Of a stretch of DNA of 64,000 nucleotides, positions 8,879 to 17,929 are shown piece by piece. The DNA is from Mariprofundus sp. NF (GTDB lineage: Bacteria; Pseudomonadota; Zetaproteobacteria; Mariprofundales; Mariprofundaceae), in assembly GCF_013387455.1 (NCBI RefSeq), contig NZ_VWNC01000001.1, positions 186,001-250,000 of the forward strand. The letters run 5' to 3'. Made by a program: the position numbers and the translations under genes. Position 1 is the first letter of the stretch; each line of letters opens with the position of its first letter. The notes beneath the pieces are model-generated. The model ran no database searches and was not told the DNA's origin. It saw only the letters and a program-made list of their open reading frames with translations.

Positions 8879-10261
8879 ATGAATTCAGCCGAAAGAAGTA
8901 GTGTTTTTTCCATCGCGGGTATCTATGGCCTGCGTATGCTGGGACTATTCCTTATTCTTCCCGTTTTTGCGCTCTATGCCGAAGGGCTGGAGGGGGTAAC
9001 ACCTACCACAATCGGTTTGGCGTTGGGTATCTACGGCTTTACCATGGCGATGCTGCAGATTCCCTTTGGCTGGCTCTCTGATCGTATCGGCAGGAAACCG
9101 GTGATAGCCGGTGGGCTGCTTATTTTTGCCGTCGGTAGTGTGGTCGCGGCGATGGCTGACTCGATCTGGATGGTGATTCTCGGACGTGCCCTGCAGGGCT
9201 CAGGTGCGATTGCTGCTGCGATGATGGCGCTACTGGCTGATCTTACCCGTGAAGAGGTGCGCACCAAGGCGATGGCTGTGGTCGGCATGACCATCGGCAT
9301 GTCCTTTACGGTGGCACTGATTGCCGGGCCTCTGCTCAGTGTATGGGTCGGTGTGGATGGCATTTTCTGGTTTACCGCTCTTTTTGCACTGCTCAGTATC
9401 GCCGTGCTCTATCTACTGGTTCCCGATCCTGATCATCTGAGTATGCACAGGGATGTTGAAGCAGTACCCGGTGAGTTCGGACGCATTCTCAAGGATGGCC
9501 AGCTGCTGCGCCTTGATTTCGGCATTATGATTCTGCACGGCATTATCATGTCACTGTTTATCGGCTTACCGTTTGTATTGCGCGATCATCTCGATATTGC
9601 AGCTGTTGATCACCCGTGGGTCTACCTGCCGGTGCTGCTGGTAGCTATTGTGTTTATGGTGCCACTGATCATCGTGGCCGAGAAGAAGGAGAAGATGAAA
9701 CAGGTGTTTCTCTTCTCCATTAGCCTGATCGCGCTCTCCTGTATACTGCTCGGTCTCTGGCATGACTCGATGTTTTCCGTGATGGCAGCCCTGCTACTCT
9801 TCTTTATCGCCTACAATGTGCTGGAGGCGACACTGCCGTCGCTGATCTCGCGGATGGCTCCGATTGACGCCAAAGGGACCGCCATGGGCGTCTACTCCAC
9901 ATCGCAGTTTTTCGGTGCTTTTCTGGGTGGTGCTGTGGGTGGCTGGTGTTACGGCCAGTATGATGTGCAGGGGATCTTCTTTGGCGCCGGTTCACTGGCG
10001 CTGCTCTGGCTGCTGGTTGCATCGGGCATGACGATGCCTGTGATGCGCTCAAGTGTGATGGCGCACGTTGAGTCTGATGTGGATGCACTGGCGCTGGAGG
10101 TTTCGATTCTTAAGCTGGCGGGTGTCTTTGAGGCTAAAGTGGTGCCGGAAGAGAATGCGGCCTTTTTGAGGGTGGATAAAAAACTGTTTGATGCCAAAGC
10201 GCTGGATGCGTTGCTGAAGCCGGAGTCGGTCGGGCAGCCATCAGAGATAGAGGTCGGATAA
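8879..10261 (+). CDS. MFS transporter, YajR-like, with C-terminal YAM-like domain
   Basis: 460 residues. Twelve hydrophobic spans occupy about residues 10-390. Motif A is GWLSDRIGRKPVI after span 2, and ALQGSGAIAAAM is typical of drug/H+ antiporters. The extra ~65-residue soluble tail (from about 395) looks like the ferredoxin-like YAM domain of E. coli YajR. Substrate unknown. The stop is 3 bases before gpmI, suggesting co-transcription with a glycolytic enzyme. Confidence 0.85.
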   Translation: MNSAERSSVFSIAGIYGLRMLGLFLILPVFALYAEGLEGVTPTTIGLALGIYGFTMAMLQIPFGWLSDRIGRKPVIAGGLLIFAVGSVVAAMADSIWMVILGRALQGSGAIAAAMMALLADLTREEVRTKAMAVVGMTIGMSFTVALIAGPLLSVWVGVDGIFWFTALFALLSIAVLYLLVPDPDHLSMHRDVEAVPGEFGRILKDGQLLRLDFGIMILHGIIMSLFIGLPFVLRDHLDIAAVDHPWVYLPVLLVAIVFMVPLIIVAEKKEKMKQVFLFSISLIALSCILLGLWHDSMFSVMAALLLFFIAYNVLEATLPSLISRMAPIDAKGTAMGVYSTSQFFGAFLGGAVGGWCYGQYDVQGIFFGAGSLALLWLLVASGMTMPVMRSSVMAHVESDVDALALEVSILKLAGVFEAKVVPEENAAFLRVDKKLFDAKALDALLKPESVGQPSEIEVG

Positions 10262-10264
10262 GCC

Positions 10265-11893
10265 ATGAGTAAGGAAACAGTAAAACCTGTATTGCTGATT
10301 GTGATGGATGGTTGGGGTATCGGCACTGGCGGTCCCGAGGATGCCATTGCGCAAGCCAACACGCCGGTGTTTGATCGTCTCTGGTCAGATTATGCACATA
10401 CCACGCTAATGACCCACGGCCCCTATGTCGGTCTGCCTGCCAAAAATGATATGGGCGGCTCTGAAGTGGGGCACCTGACCATGGGGGCGGGAGAGATTCT
10501 CGATCAGGGGCCGACACGTATTAATAAGGCTGTTGCCGATGGCTCATTCCTTAAATCTGATGCGCTGCAGCAGGTGATGGCAGCTGGTGAAACCGGCGGA
10601 ACGATTCATCTCATGGGGCTGCTCTCCGATGGCAACATTCACTCCCACATCAACAATTTCAAAGCGCTGATCAACGCTTCTTTTGAGCGCGGTATTAAAT
10701 CTTTACGGGTGCATGCGCTGCTCGATGGTCGCGATGTAGGTATCCAGACTGCGCAGAAATATGTTTGTGAGTTGGAAGAGGATTTCACCTTCATCAATAG
10801 CAGCGATGGTTTTGACTACTGTTTTGCCAGCGGTGGCGGCAGGGAACGTATCGTGATGGATCGTGATCGCGACTGGTCCAAGGTGGAACAGGGCTGGAAT
10901 TTGATGGTGCATGGTCAGGGTGATCAGCGATTCCCTTCAATGATGGCGGCAATCGAGCATATGCGCGGAGAGAATCCGGACCTGATTGATCAGGATATGG
11001 ATGGTTTTGTCATCGTGGATGATCATGACGAGCCGCGCGGTGCGATGCATGATGGTGATGCTGTGGTGATGGTTAACTTCCGCGGTGATCGCGCCATTGA
11101 GATCACTGAAGCCTTTGAGCTGGATGATTTTGACGGCTTTGATCGTGGCAGTCGTCCTGATGTGGTCTATGCCGGTATGATGGTTTACGACGAAGATCGC
11201 AATCTTCCTGAGTTGCAGTTGATGGGGCCAAGCAGTGTTGCCAATCCGTTTGGCAGACGCATTCTTGAGTTGGGTATCAAGCAGTTCCGTCTGACAGAGA
11301 CGCAGAAATACCCGCATGTTACCTTCTTCTTTAATGGTGGTTACCGTCAGCCACTCGACGCCTCAATGGAAGATTATATTCTGATTCCATCGGATAAGGG
11401 TGTCTCCTTTTCCGACGCGCCTGAGATGAAGGCCAATGAGATTGCCGAGAAGGCGATCGAGCTGGTGAACTCGGGTGAATACGGTTTTGGTCTGATCAAT
11501 ATTGCCAATGCCGATATGGTTGGTCATTGCGGCATCATGGCGCCGGCGATACGTGCGATTGAGACAGTGGATGCAGCAGTTGGACGCATTATTGAAGCGC
11601 TGTCAGCAGTGGGTGGCTCAGCCCTGATTACTGCTGATCACGGCAATGCCGAAGAGATGATGGTGTTTGCCAAAGACGGTGAGTCTGAAGCCTGCACCAA
11701 ACACTCGATTAACCCGGTACCATGCATCCTGTTTGATCCGGCTTATGACGGCTCCTACAGCCTGCGTCAGCCGGATGATGAGCAGACCATACTGACTCAG
11801 CCCGGCCTCGCCCATCTGGCAGGCACGCTGTTTGAGGCGATGGGATTACCGGTTCCCGATGATATCTACCCTTCACTGATCGAGCGGAATTAA
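10265..11893 (+). CDS. gpmI: 2,3-bisphosphoglycerate-independent phosphoglycerate mutase, long (plant-like) form
   Basis: 542 residues; interconverts 3- and 2-phosphoglycerate using two Mn2+. LLIVMDGWGIG holds the first metal Asp, MGGSEVGH the phosphorylated Ser, HALLDGRDVG and FASGGGRERIVMDRDRDW the substrate site, and NADMVGH, TADHGNAEEM and TKHSINPVP further ligands. Length and the FASGGGRxxxxMDRxxDW wording resemble the ~550-residue plant/trypanosomatid form more than the ~510-residue E. coli type. The family motif is usually MGNSEVGH, so the Gly at the Asn position is unusual. Confidence 0.95.
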   Translation: MSKETVKPVLLIVMDGWGIGTGGPEDAIAQANTPVFDRLWSDYAHTTLMTHGPYVGLPAKNDMGGSEVGHLTMGAGEILDQGPTRINKAVADGSFLKSDALQQVMAAGETGGTIHLMGLLSDGNIHSHINNFKALINASFERGIKSLRVHALLDGRDVGIQTAQKYVCELEEDFTFINSSDGFDYCFASGGGRERIVMDRDRDWSKVEQGWNLMVHGQGDQRFPSMMAAIEHMRGENPDLIDQDMDGFVIVDDHDEPRGAMHDGDAVVMVNFRGDRAIEITEAFELDDFDGFDRGSRPDVVYAGMMVYDEDRNLPELQLMGPSSVANPFGRRILELGIKQFRLTETQKYPHVTFFFNGGYRQPLDASMEDYILIPSDKGVSFSDAPEMKANEIAEKAIELVNSGEYGFGLINIANADMVGHCGIMAPAIRAIETVDAAVGRIIEALSAVGGSALITADHGNAEEMMVFAKDGESEACTKHSINPVPCILFDPAYDGSYSLRQPDDEQTILTQPGLAHLAGTLFEAMGLPVPDDIYPSLIERN

Positions 11894-12024
11894 GCCCTTT
11901 TCAGCCCGTTCGGGGTAGAGGTTGGGGTAGAGATTCCCCCCGCATCGAACAATAAACCGTTGCAGGTCTAGCCGGTATTAGGGATCATGGCTCTAAACCT
12001 TGATGATTGAACAGGAGTGTAGCC

Positions 12025-12756
12025 ATGGAACAGCTTGATCAGGTCGCAGCGATACTCGCCATGACAATGGGCGCAGCCTGGGCCAGTGGCATCAATCTCT
12101 ATGCCGCGATTCTGGTGCTTGGCCTGATGGGCTCGACCGGCAATGTCGATCTTCCTCCGGGCCTTGAAATACTCTCTGATCCACTGGTGCTCTTTGCTGC
12201 CGGTGCGATGTACTGCGTTGAATTCTTTGCCGATAAGATTCCCGGAGTCGATACCGGTTGGGATATGATGCACACCTTTGTACGTATTCCGGCAGGTGCG
12301 ATGATGGCCATGGGAGCGGTTGGTGAGGTGGATCCGGTTGTCGGACTTGCCGCAGGTATTATGGGTGGTGGCCTTGCTGCCACGACACATGCCGCCAAAA
12401 CGGGGTCGCGAGCTATTATCAACACCTCCCCCGAACCTTTTACCAACTGGACCGCTTCGGTGGCAGAGGATGTGGCTGTGGTGGCCGGTCTGTGGACTGC
12501 ACTGAACCATCCTGTGCTCTTCCTTGTGCTGATGGTGCTGTTTATTGTGCTGATGATCTGGATGCTGCCCAAGTTGTGGCGTGGTATTAAACGGGTGGTC
12601 GCGAAGCTGCGCTCTCTCTTTGGTGGTAAAGAGGTGCCTCCCGAACCGGAACCGGTGGTGCCGGCCAGTGTCACAGCAGAAGCTGTTGACCCTGAACCCA
12701 AAGAACCACCTGACAAATCAGCAGGAGCAAGCAGCGGCGATACCGCTGCGCGATAG
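12025..12756 (+). CDS. DUF4126-type integral membrane protein
   Basis: 243 residues. The start at 12025 is used because AGGAGTGTAGCC precedes it. Several small-residue-rich hydrophobic segments (ASGINLYAAILVLGL, VVGLAAGIMGGGLAATTHAAKTGSRA) match DUF4126 proteins, whose function is unknown. A strong span (HPVLFLVLMVLFIVLMIWML) precedes a basic stretch and a Pro/Glu-rich cytoplasmic tail. The stop lies 14 bases before the repeat array, which could be part of this gene's 3' untranslated region. Confidence 0.75.
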   Translation: MEQLDQVAAILAMTMGAAWASGINLYAAILVLGLMGSTGNVDLPPGLEILSDPLVLFAAGAMYCVEFFADKIPGVDTGWDMMHTFVRIPAGAMMAMGAVGEVDPVVGLAAGIMGGGLAATTHAAKTGSRAIINTSPEPFTNWTASVAEDVAVVAGLWTALNHPVLFLVLMVLFIVLMIWMLPKLWRGIKRVVAKLRSLFGGKEVPPEPEPVVPASVTAEAVDPEPKEPPDKSAGASSGDTAAR

Positions 12757-12770
12757 GCCTTTATCGATAG

Positions 12771-13130
12771 TCGCCCGTAGGGTAAGGAGTAGGGATGACC
12801 CGAATCACAATCCGGCAGGATAGCCGGATTGGACGAGCTTGAACTTGCCCTTCGGGTGAGGGTCATGGATGCCCCGAATCACAATCCGGCAGGATAGCCG
12901 GATTGGACGAGCTTCAGCTTGCCCTTTGGGTGAGGGTCATGGATGCCCCGAATCACAAATCTACAGGACAGTAGATTTGGACGAGCTTTAGCTCGCCCGT
13001 AGGGTGAGACCCATGGATGCCCCGAATCACAAATCTACAGGACAGTAGATTTGGACGAGCTTTAGCTCGCCCGTAGGGTGAGACCCATGGATGGGTCGAA
13101 TCACCATTAGGCAGGATCGGCAATCCGAAC
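12771..13130 (+). repeat. Tandem 74-bp hairpin repeat (four full units plus partial ends)
   Basis: Full units begin at 12799, 12873, 12947 and 13021 (exact 74-bp spacing). A partial leading unit starts at 12771 and a diverged fifth at 13095. Each unit has a 9-bp perfect stem. Units 1-2 use CAATCCGGC/GCCGGATTG and units 3-4 use CAAATCTAC/GTAGATTTG: four base pairs changed on both sides with pairing kept. The six-base loop is AGGATA or AGGACA, so CAGGA is presented in the loop. A second small stem, CGAGC-TTTA-GCTCG, also shows G-T to G-C exchange between units. This points to selection on structure. A structured RNA that binds CsrA is one reading; a dispersed REP/MITE-like element is the alternative. 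Confidence 0.85.
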
Positions 13131-13200
13131 CGGAGCAAGTGGCACTTCAAAAGCCATCTGCCCAACTCTGTTGTTCCCGCTAACCCTCGATAAGCCAATC

Positions 13201-13240
13201 AAAGGCCATCGTGATAGTGGTCTTTCAATTTTATATATTT
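13201..13240 (+). terminator. Terminator-like hairpin after the 74-bp array
   Basis: AAAGGCCA (13201-13208) pairs with TGGTCTTT (13218-13225) with one G-T wobble and a 9-base loop, followed by the T/A-rich CAATTTTATATATTT. Its place about 70 bases after the last repeat unit suggests that a plus-strand transcript spanning the array ends here. Confidence 0.5.
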
Positions 13241-13253
13241 AAAACGCTATTTT

Positions 13254-13268
13254 CAGAGTGTTACTCTG
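13254..13268 (-). terminator. Short hairpin downstream of the periplasmic phosphatase gene
   Basis: CAGAGT-GTT-ACTCTG is a perfect 6-bp stem. Read on the minus strand it is followed by AAAATAGCGTTTT, so it may be a weak terminator for the gene ending at 13290. There is no long T-tract. Confidence 0.3.
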
Positions 13269-13289
13269 ATTGATAGCTAAAAGCGAAGG

Positions 13290-13991
13290 TTACTGATTGA
13301 TGCCGAGAAGGCGGAAGGTGCCCTGGTTGTTCTCACGCAGGTGGGCGATTTTGGCATTGGAGAGCTGGAATCGACCTTCAGGCTCTAACCCCTGCAGGAT
13401 TTCGATCAGTCGACCACCTGAGTGGTAGTGGGAAACAATCAGGATGTTTTTGCCACTGCCACCAAACATGCGGGTCACTTTATCGGATGATTTGAAGATC
13501 ATCAGTACACCGTCAGAAAATGAGGTTGGCATATAGACACGCTCAGATTCTTTATCAGGGAAGATGAAGTAGGGGCGCATGGCGGACTCAATCTTGATCA
13601 TTTCACCGCGCTCAATGCGGAACGCATAGTTGGAGTCTCTCTTCTTCTGCCAGCAGCACTCATCCAGCTCAGGCCAGATTTCGGCTTTAAGATTATTCTT
13701 TTTCAGATAGGGGAAGATGGTATTCATTGCCCGGTATTTGGGGCTGACCAGGATTCTGTCAAAACGGGTGCGTTCGAGTTTCTGTGTTAACTCGGCCACC
13801 TGCTGCTCTCCTTTTTTTGAAAAGGTGCGGTCATTTTCAGCGCTATGGTTGCCAGTTGTATTACCCAATGTTTCGCCATGGCGCACGATATAGATATTAA
13901 GGGGGGAGAAATCCTCTGCAAAAACAGGAGCAGAAAGCTGTGGTAGCAGGCTGACGATAAAGGTGATCAGGATGGCAGCTCTGAAAATCAT
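13290..13991 (-). CDS. Exported histidine phosphatase superfamily protein
   Basis: 233 residues. The start (complement of 13989-13991) sits behind GGAGGAGAATT and begins a signal peptide (MIFRAAILITFIVSLL..., cleavage near VFA-ED), so the protein should be periplasmic. YIVRHGETLGN is the catalytic RHG motif with the phosphohistidine, SPKYRAMNT the second Arg, and VSHYHSGG the distal His. Substrate unknown. It lies downstream of the cupin gene on the same strand, with 94 bases between. Confidence 0.82.
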   Translation of the reverse strand: MIFRAAILITFIVSLLPQLSAPVFAEDFSPLNIYIVRHGETLGNTTGNHSAENDRTFSKKGEQQVAELTQKLERTRFDRILVSPKYRAMNTIFPYLKKNNLKAEIWPELDECCWQKKRDSNYAFRIERGEMIKIESAMRPYFIFPDKESERVYMPTSFSDGVLMIFKSSDKVTRMFGGSGKNILIVSHYHSGGRLIEILQGLEPEGRFQLSNAKIAHLRENNQGTFRLLGINQ

Positions 13992-14085
13992 AATTCTCCT
14001 CCATACGCGTCTACAGATGCGCTGATATAACGTACCATATCCTAGTGAAACAGACTCTGCAAAAAGAGGATATATTTCACAGCTA

Positions 14086-14430
14086 TTATGTTTCGTCATG
14101 CATGGCATGCGAGGTGAAAACTGCCAGCCAGATTGTCTTCTCTTGCGGGGCAGTCCAACTGATGCGGTGCTTTCTGTGCGCAGGGATCAGGGTATAATCT
14201 CCGGCTAAGAGTTTCAGTTCAGAACCATCACCTTCAAATTGCAGCGTTGCTGCCCCCTGCAGAAGTATCACCCACTCATCCTCATGTTGATCGTACCAGA
14301 ACCCCTCTGGCGAGACCTGCCCCTCAGAGACGATTCTCTCAATGCGAAGATTACTGTTGTCGGCAAGGGTAGAGGTCATCTCATCAGGCAGGTCGATCGG
14401 GATATCTGCAAAAATATTTTGCGACTGCAT
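14086..14430 (-). CDS. Small cupin-domain protein
   Basis: 114 residues starting at the complement of 14428-14430, four bases after the upstream gene's stop, so probably translationally coupled. A single beta-barrel cupin is indicated by HEDEWVILLQGAATLQF (motif 1 with His and Glu) and GDYTLIPAHRKHRISW (motif 2 with His). Such proteins bind a metal or small ligand; the substrate is unknown. It belongs to the polA-DUF2726-cupin minus-strand cluster. Confidence 0.8.
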   Translation of the reverse strand: MQSQNIFADIPIDLPDEMTSTLADNSNLRIERIVSEGQVSPEGFWYDQHEDEWVILLQGAATLQFEGDGSELKLLAGDYTLIPAHRKHRISWTAPQEKTIWLAVFTSHAMHDET

Positions 14431-14434
14431 GAGG

Positions 14435-15079
14435 CTATTCGGTATAGAGCTCGACACTGGCACACTCCGGGTACTCTGCGCATACCCAGAAGAGCATGCC
14501 TGTATGTGGCCCGGCACTGGCGCGTTTGAGCACCATCGGAGACTTACATTTTTTGCACTGGCGGAAGGCTTTTGTTGAGATAGTGGCAATCATCTCATCG
14601 GGCGTGGCTACCGGTTTCTCAAGGTAGCTATCAAGTAGCTGCCTTATACTGGAGATCGAGTAGCTGCTTTTGCGGGGCAGCCTGTAAAGTCTGATGCCAG
14701 CCTTCAGCAGAGCCTGCTCAGCAGAAGATTCATCACGCTGGGTAACCGATTGCAGCTGGATAACGCAGGCCGCTTTGCTGCTCTCTTTACTGAACAGCAC
14801 AAAATCCAGAAGTTTCTGAGAATCCTTTTTATGGCTGGTGGCAACTGCGCAGAGTGCTACCTTGCTGCGGATATGATACTCCTCTCCGGCAACCTGCTGC
14901 AGAGTTTGCAAGCAGCACTGCTCAACCACGCTGAGCTCTCCTGCAGTAGCCTGCATCATCGGTAGCATATCAGCTTGAACACCTTTGTTACTGCCTTTTT
15001 TCTTGCGTAAAAGCTGTATTAATACCGCTGCGACAAGCGCGGCGAGAATGATGGCAACAATGGCAGCCTGATCAGGCAT
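14435..15079 (-). CDS. DUF2726 protein with membrane anchor and C-terminal zinc ribbon
   Basis: 214 residues. One N-terminal span (AAIVAIILAALVAAVLIQLL) is followed by basic residues, then a DUF2726-like domain (about 55-155, with LLDFVLF and IRLYRLP). A topoisomerase-type zinc ribbon closes it: CKKCKSPMVLKRASAG... FWVCAEYPEC (about 175-208), the classic four-Cys finger with an aromatic CxxYPxC end. DUF2726 has a nuclease-like fold in some predictions; function unknown. It lies 11 bases after polA on the same strand, hinting at a nucleic-acid role. Confidence 0.8.
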   Translation of the reverse strand: MPDQAAIVAIILAALVAAVLIQLLRKKKGSNKGVQADMLPMMQATAGELSVVEQCCLQTLQQVAGEEYHIRSKVALCAVATSHKKDSQKLLDFVLFSKESSKAACVIQLQSVTQRDESSAEQALLKAGIRLYRLPRKSSYSISSIRQLLDSYLEKPVATPDEMIATISTKAFRQCKKCKSPMVLKRASAGPHTGMLFWVCAEYPECASVELYTE

Positions 15080-15090
15080 ATATATTCTCC

Positions 15091-17844
15091 CTAAAGTTGA
15101 TGGGCATCATACCAACTGCTGCCCATGCCAATATCAACAATCAGCGGCACATGCAGTTGCACGGCAGATTCCATCGTCTCTTTCATGATTGTAGCAACTT
15201 TTTCTGCTTCTGCAGCAGGAGCCTCAACAATCAGTTCATCGTGCACCTGTAGTGTGATCGTTGCTGCGGGCATCTCATCAAGCAGACGCCGGTGCAGGTT
15301 AATCATCGCTACCTTGATAATATCAGCCGCCGAACCCTGCAGTGGCGCATTAATCGCTGTACGCTCCGCATAAGCACGATGCATGCCATTTTTTCCATTA
15401 ATTTCAGGCACATAAACACGGTGACCGAGCAGTGTCTCAACATACCCTAACTGGCGTGCGCTCTCCAGTGTATCGTCCATAAAGGCACGTACGGTAGGGT
15501 AGCGGGCAAAGTAGGTTTCAATGAAGGTCTGGGATTCGGACCGGCTGATGCCGAGCTGTTTGGCCAGGCCAAAGGCGCTCATGCCGTAGAGAATGCCGAA
15601 GTTGATCACTTTGGCGCGCCTGCGCATCTCACCAGTCACATCAGCAAGATCGATATCGTTCACCGCAGCGGCCGTGGCGGCATGGATATCCTCACCCTTG
15701 GCAAAGGCACTGCACAGGGCTGCATCCTGAGAGTAGTGGGCCATCAGTCTGAGCTCAATCTGTGAATAGTCGGCAGCAATCAGTAGATTACCCGGCTCGG
15801 CAATAAAGGCTTTGCGAATCTCACGCCCCTCACTGCTGCGGATGGGGATATTCTGTAGATTCGGATCGGAGGAGGAGAGGCGACCTGTGGTGGTGATCGC
15901 CTGATTAAAAGAGGTGTGAACACGGCCACTGTCTCGATGGATCAGTTTTGGCAGAGCATCGGAGTAGGTCGATTTGAGTTTGGAGAGTTGGCGCACCTCA
16001 AGAATCAGGCGTGGCACCTCATGCTCATCAGCCAGTTTTTCCAGCACATCCTGACCTGTAGCCCACTGTCCCGACTTGGTTTTCTTGCCACCGGTTATGC
16101 CAAGCTTGTCGAACAGCAGTTCACCCAGCTGTTTGGGCGACTGGATATTGAACTCCTCACCTGCGGCAGCATGGATCTCGCTCTGCAGTTCACTGATGCG
16201 ATCACCGAAACGACTTGAGAGTTCAGCCAGTTTAACTGCATCGATACGTGTGCCGCGCCACTCCATATCGGCCAGTACCCGAGATAGTGGCAGTTCAATC
16301 TCATCATGGCGGTTTAGTCGTGACTCATCATTCAGTTTCTCGCTCAGCAGTCGGCTAAGGCGCAGGCTGATATCGGCATCTTCGCAGGCGTAGGGGATGG
16401 CCGTTTGCAGCGGCACCAGATCAAAACAGATCTGTTTGGCCCCTTTACCAGCCACATCTTCAAAACTGATGCAGTTGTAACCGAGATAATCTGCAGCCAC
16501 GGCATCCATCTTCGGCGCATATTTGGCCGGGTAGAGGCAGTATGCGAGCAGCATCGAATCGGCCTTGATTCCGGCCAGTTCAATGCCGGCCCGGCGCAGC
16601 ACCTGCGCATCATATTTCAGGTTATGGCCGCACTTGGCTCTGCTGGCATCCTCAAGAATCGGTCGCAGTGCTGAGAGTACAGTTGCCAGTGGCAGCTGCT
16701 GGGGTGCGGGTTCGAGCAGATCGGCTGCGCGATGGCCGACAGGGATATAAAAGGCTTCCCCCTCTTTGACTGCAAAAGAGAGACCGACCAGCTCAGCATC
16801 ATGGGTGCGCAGTGATGTGGTCTCTGTATCCATGGCAATCAGTTCGGCACTGCTTAGTGCCTGAATGAGTTGATCCAGTTTCTGCGTATCATCCACGACG
16901 ATATCGGTGCGGTTAACGACCAGAGGTTCTACAGGTTTATCTTCAGCAGTATGAACCTCTTCAGAGGTCACTGCTGCTGTCGCGGGTTCGTTGCCATCAT
17001 CAAATTCAGCCAGCAGGCGACGGAACTCCAGACGGGTGAACAGTTCGGTGAGCCGCTGCCGGTCAGGGCCAGCTATCGCAAGGTCATCGAGTTTCACATC
17101 AACAGGTGTTTCATAATCGAGTGCCACCAGCCGGTAGGAGAGGCGGGCATCTTCAGCAAATTCAATCAGATTTTCACGGCGTTTATTCTGTTTGATTTCA
17201 GGGGCATGGCTGAGTACACCTTCAAGATCACCATAGGCCTCCAGCAGCTGCACTGCAGTTTTCGGGCCGATGCCGGGCACACCGGGGATGTTATCGGCCG
17301 AGTCACCGGCCAGGGCCAGCAGATCCTGAATGCGATCAGGGCCTACGCCCCACTTCTCTTTCACCTCATCCGCGCCGTACTCCACCCGTTTCATGGTATC
17401 GAGCATCCAGACCTTGTCGCTGACCAGCTGCATCAGATCCTTATCGGTGGAGACAATAGTCACATCCCAGCCTTTGGCTTCGGCCTGCTTGGCCAGTGTG
17501 GCGATGACATCATCGGCCTCGTAGTTCTCGATGCAGATACGGTTGAGTTTGAAGGCGTCGGTAACCTCATGTACCCACGGCCACTGTGCCGCCAGCTCCT
17601 CCGGCATCGGAGGACGATGTGCCTTGTAGTCGGCATACATCTGGTTGCGGAAGGTGCCACCTTTGGGATCGAAAGCGACCGCCACATGCGTAGGGCCAAG
17701 ATCCTTAAGAATGCTGCGTAGCATCTGCACATAACCGAATACGGCATTGGTCGGTTCACCTTTGGAGTTGGTGAGATTATGGCGCACAGCATGAAAAGCG
17801 CGGAATACGTAATTGGGTCCGTCGATGAGAACTAAATGAGGCAT
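15091..17844 (-). CDS. polA: DNA polymerase I
   Basis: 917 residues, full length. The N-terminal 5'-3' exonuclease domain opens with LVLIDGPNYVFRAFHAV and contains the YEADDVIATLA and GDSADNIPGVPGIG metal and helix-hairpin motifs. The 3'-5' proofreading domain is intact (MDTETTSL). The polymerase domain has motif A AADYSQIELRLMAH, motif B RRAKVINFGILYGMSAFGLA and motif C LQVHDELIVEAP. No clear ribosome site precedes the ATG at the complement of 17842-17844. It leads the polA-DUF2726-cupin cluster. Confidence 0.97.
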   Translation of the reverse strand: MPHLVLIDGPNYVFRAFHAVRHNLTNSKGEPTNAVFGYVQMLRSILKDLGPTHVAVAFDPKGGTFRNQMYADYKAHRPPMPEELAAQWPWVHEVTDAFKLNRICIENYEADDVIATLAKQAEAKGWDVTIVSTDKDLMQLVSDKVWMLDTMKRVEYGADEVKEKWGVGPDRIQDLLALAGDSADNIPGVPGIGPKTAVQLLEAYGDLEGVLSHAPEIKQNKRRENLIEFAEDARLSYRLVALDYETPVDVKLDDLAIAGPDRQRLTELFTRLEFRRLLAEFDDGNEPATAAVTSEEVHTAEDKPVEPLVVNRTDIVVDDTQKLDQLIQALSSAELIAMDTETTSLRTHDAELVGLSFAVKEGEAFYIPVGHRAADLLEPAPQQLPLATVLSALRPILEDASRAKCGHNLKYDAQVLRRAGIELAGIKADSMLLAYCLYPAKYAPKMDAVAADYLGYNCISFEDVAGKGAKQICFDLVPLQTAIPYACEDADISLRLSRLLSEKLNDESRLNRHDEIELPLSRVLADMEWRGTRIDAVKLAELSSRFGDRISELQSEIHAAAGEEFNIQSPKQLGELLFDKLGITGGKKTKSGQWATGQDVLEKLADEHEVPRLILEVRQLSKLKSTYSDALPKLIHRDSGRVHTSFNQAITTTGRLSSSDPNLQNIPIRSSEGREIRKAFIAEPGNLLIAADYSQIELRLMAHYSQDAALCSAFAKGEDIHAATAAAVNDIDLADVTGEMRRRAKVINFGILYGMSAFGLAKQLGISRSESQTFIETYFARYPTVRAFMDDTLESARQLGYVETLLGHRVYVPEINGKNGMHRAYAERTAINAPLQGSAADIIKVAMINLHRRLLDEMPAATITLQVHDELIVEAPAAEAEKVATIMKETMESAVQLHVPLIVDIGMGSSWYDAHQL

Positions 17845-17929
17845 ATGCGCAGCATGCCCTACAATCGCCGCCGGTCAATTTGTGTTTTCAGCATCAGGCA
17901 AGTCTTCTATGAATTTCTCGCAAGCACTA

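Noticed and set aside
12771-13130. CRISPR array
   Set aside because: Units are contiguous and nearly identical over all 74 bp, with no variable spacers and no cas genes.
12953-13198. Minus-strand 81-codon frame across the 74-bp array
   Set aside because: It only reads through two copies of the repeat, giving an internally repeated peptide; no ribosome site or family.
13992-14108. Longer start for the periplasmic histidine phosphatase
   Set aside because: The extra 39 residues hide the signal peptide, and the internal ATG has a strong GGAGGAG site.
16870-17721. 283-codon plus-strand frame inside polA
   Set aside because: It is antisense to conserved polA domains, has no recognisable motifs and no ribosome site.
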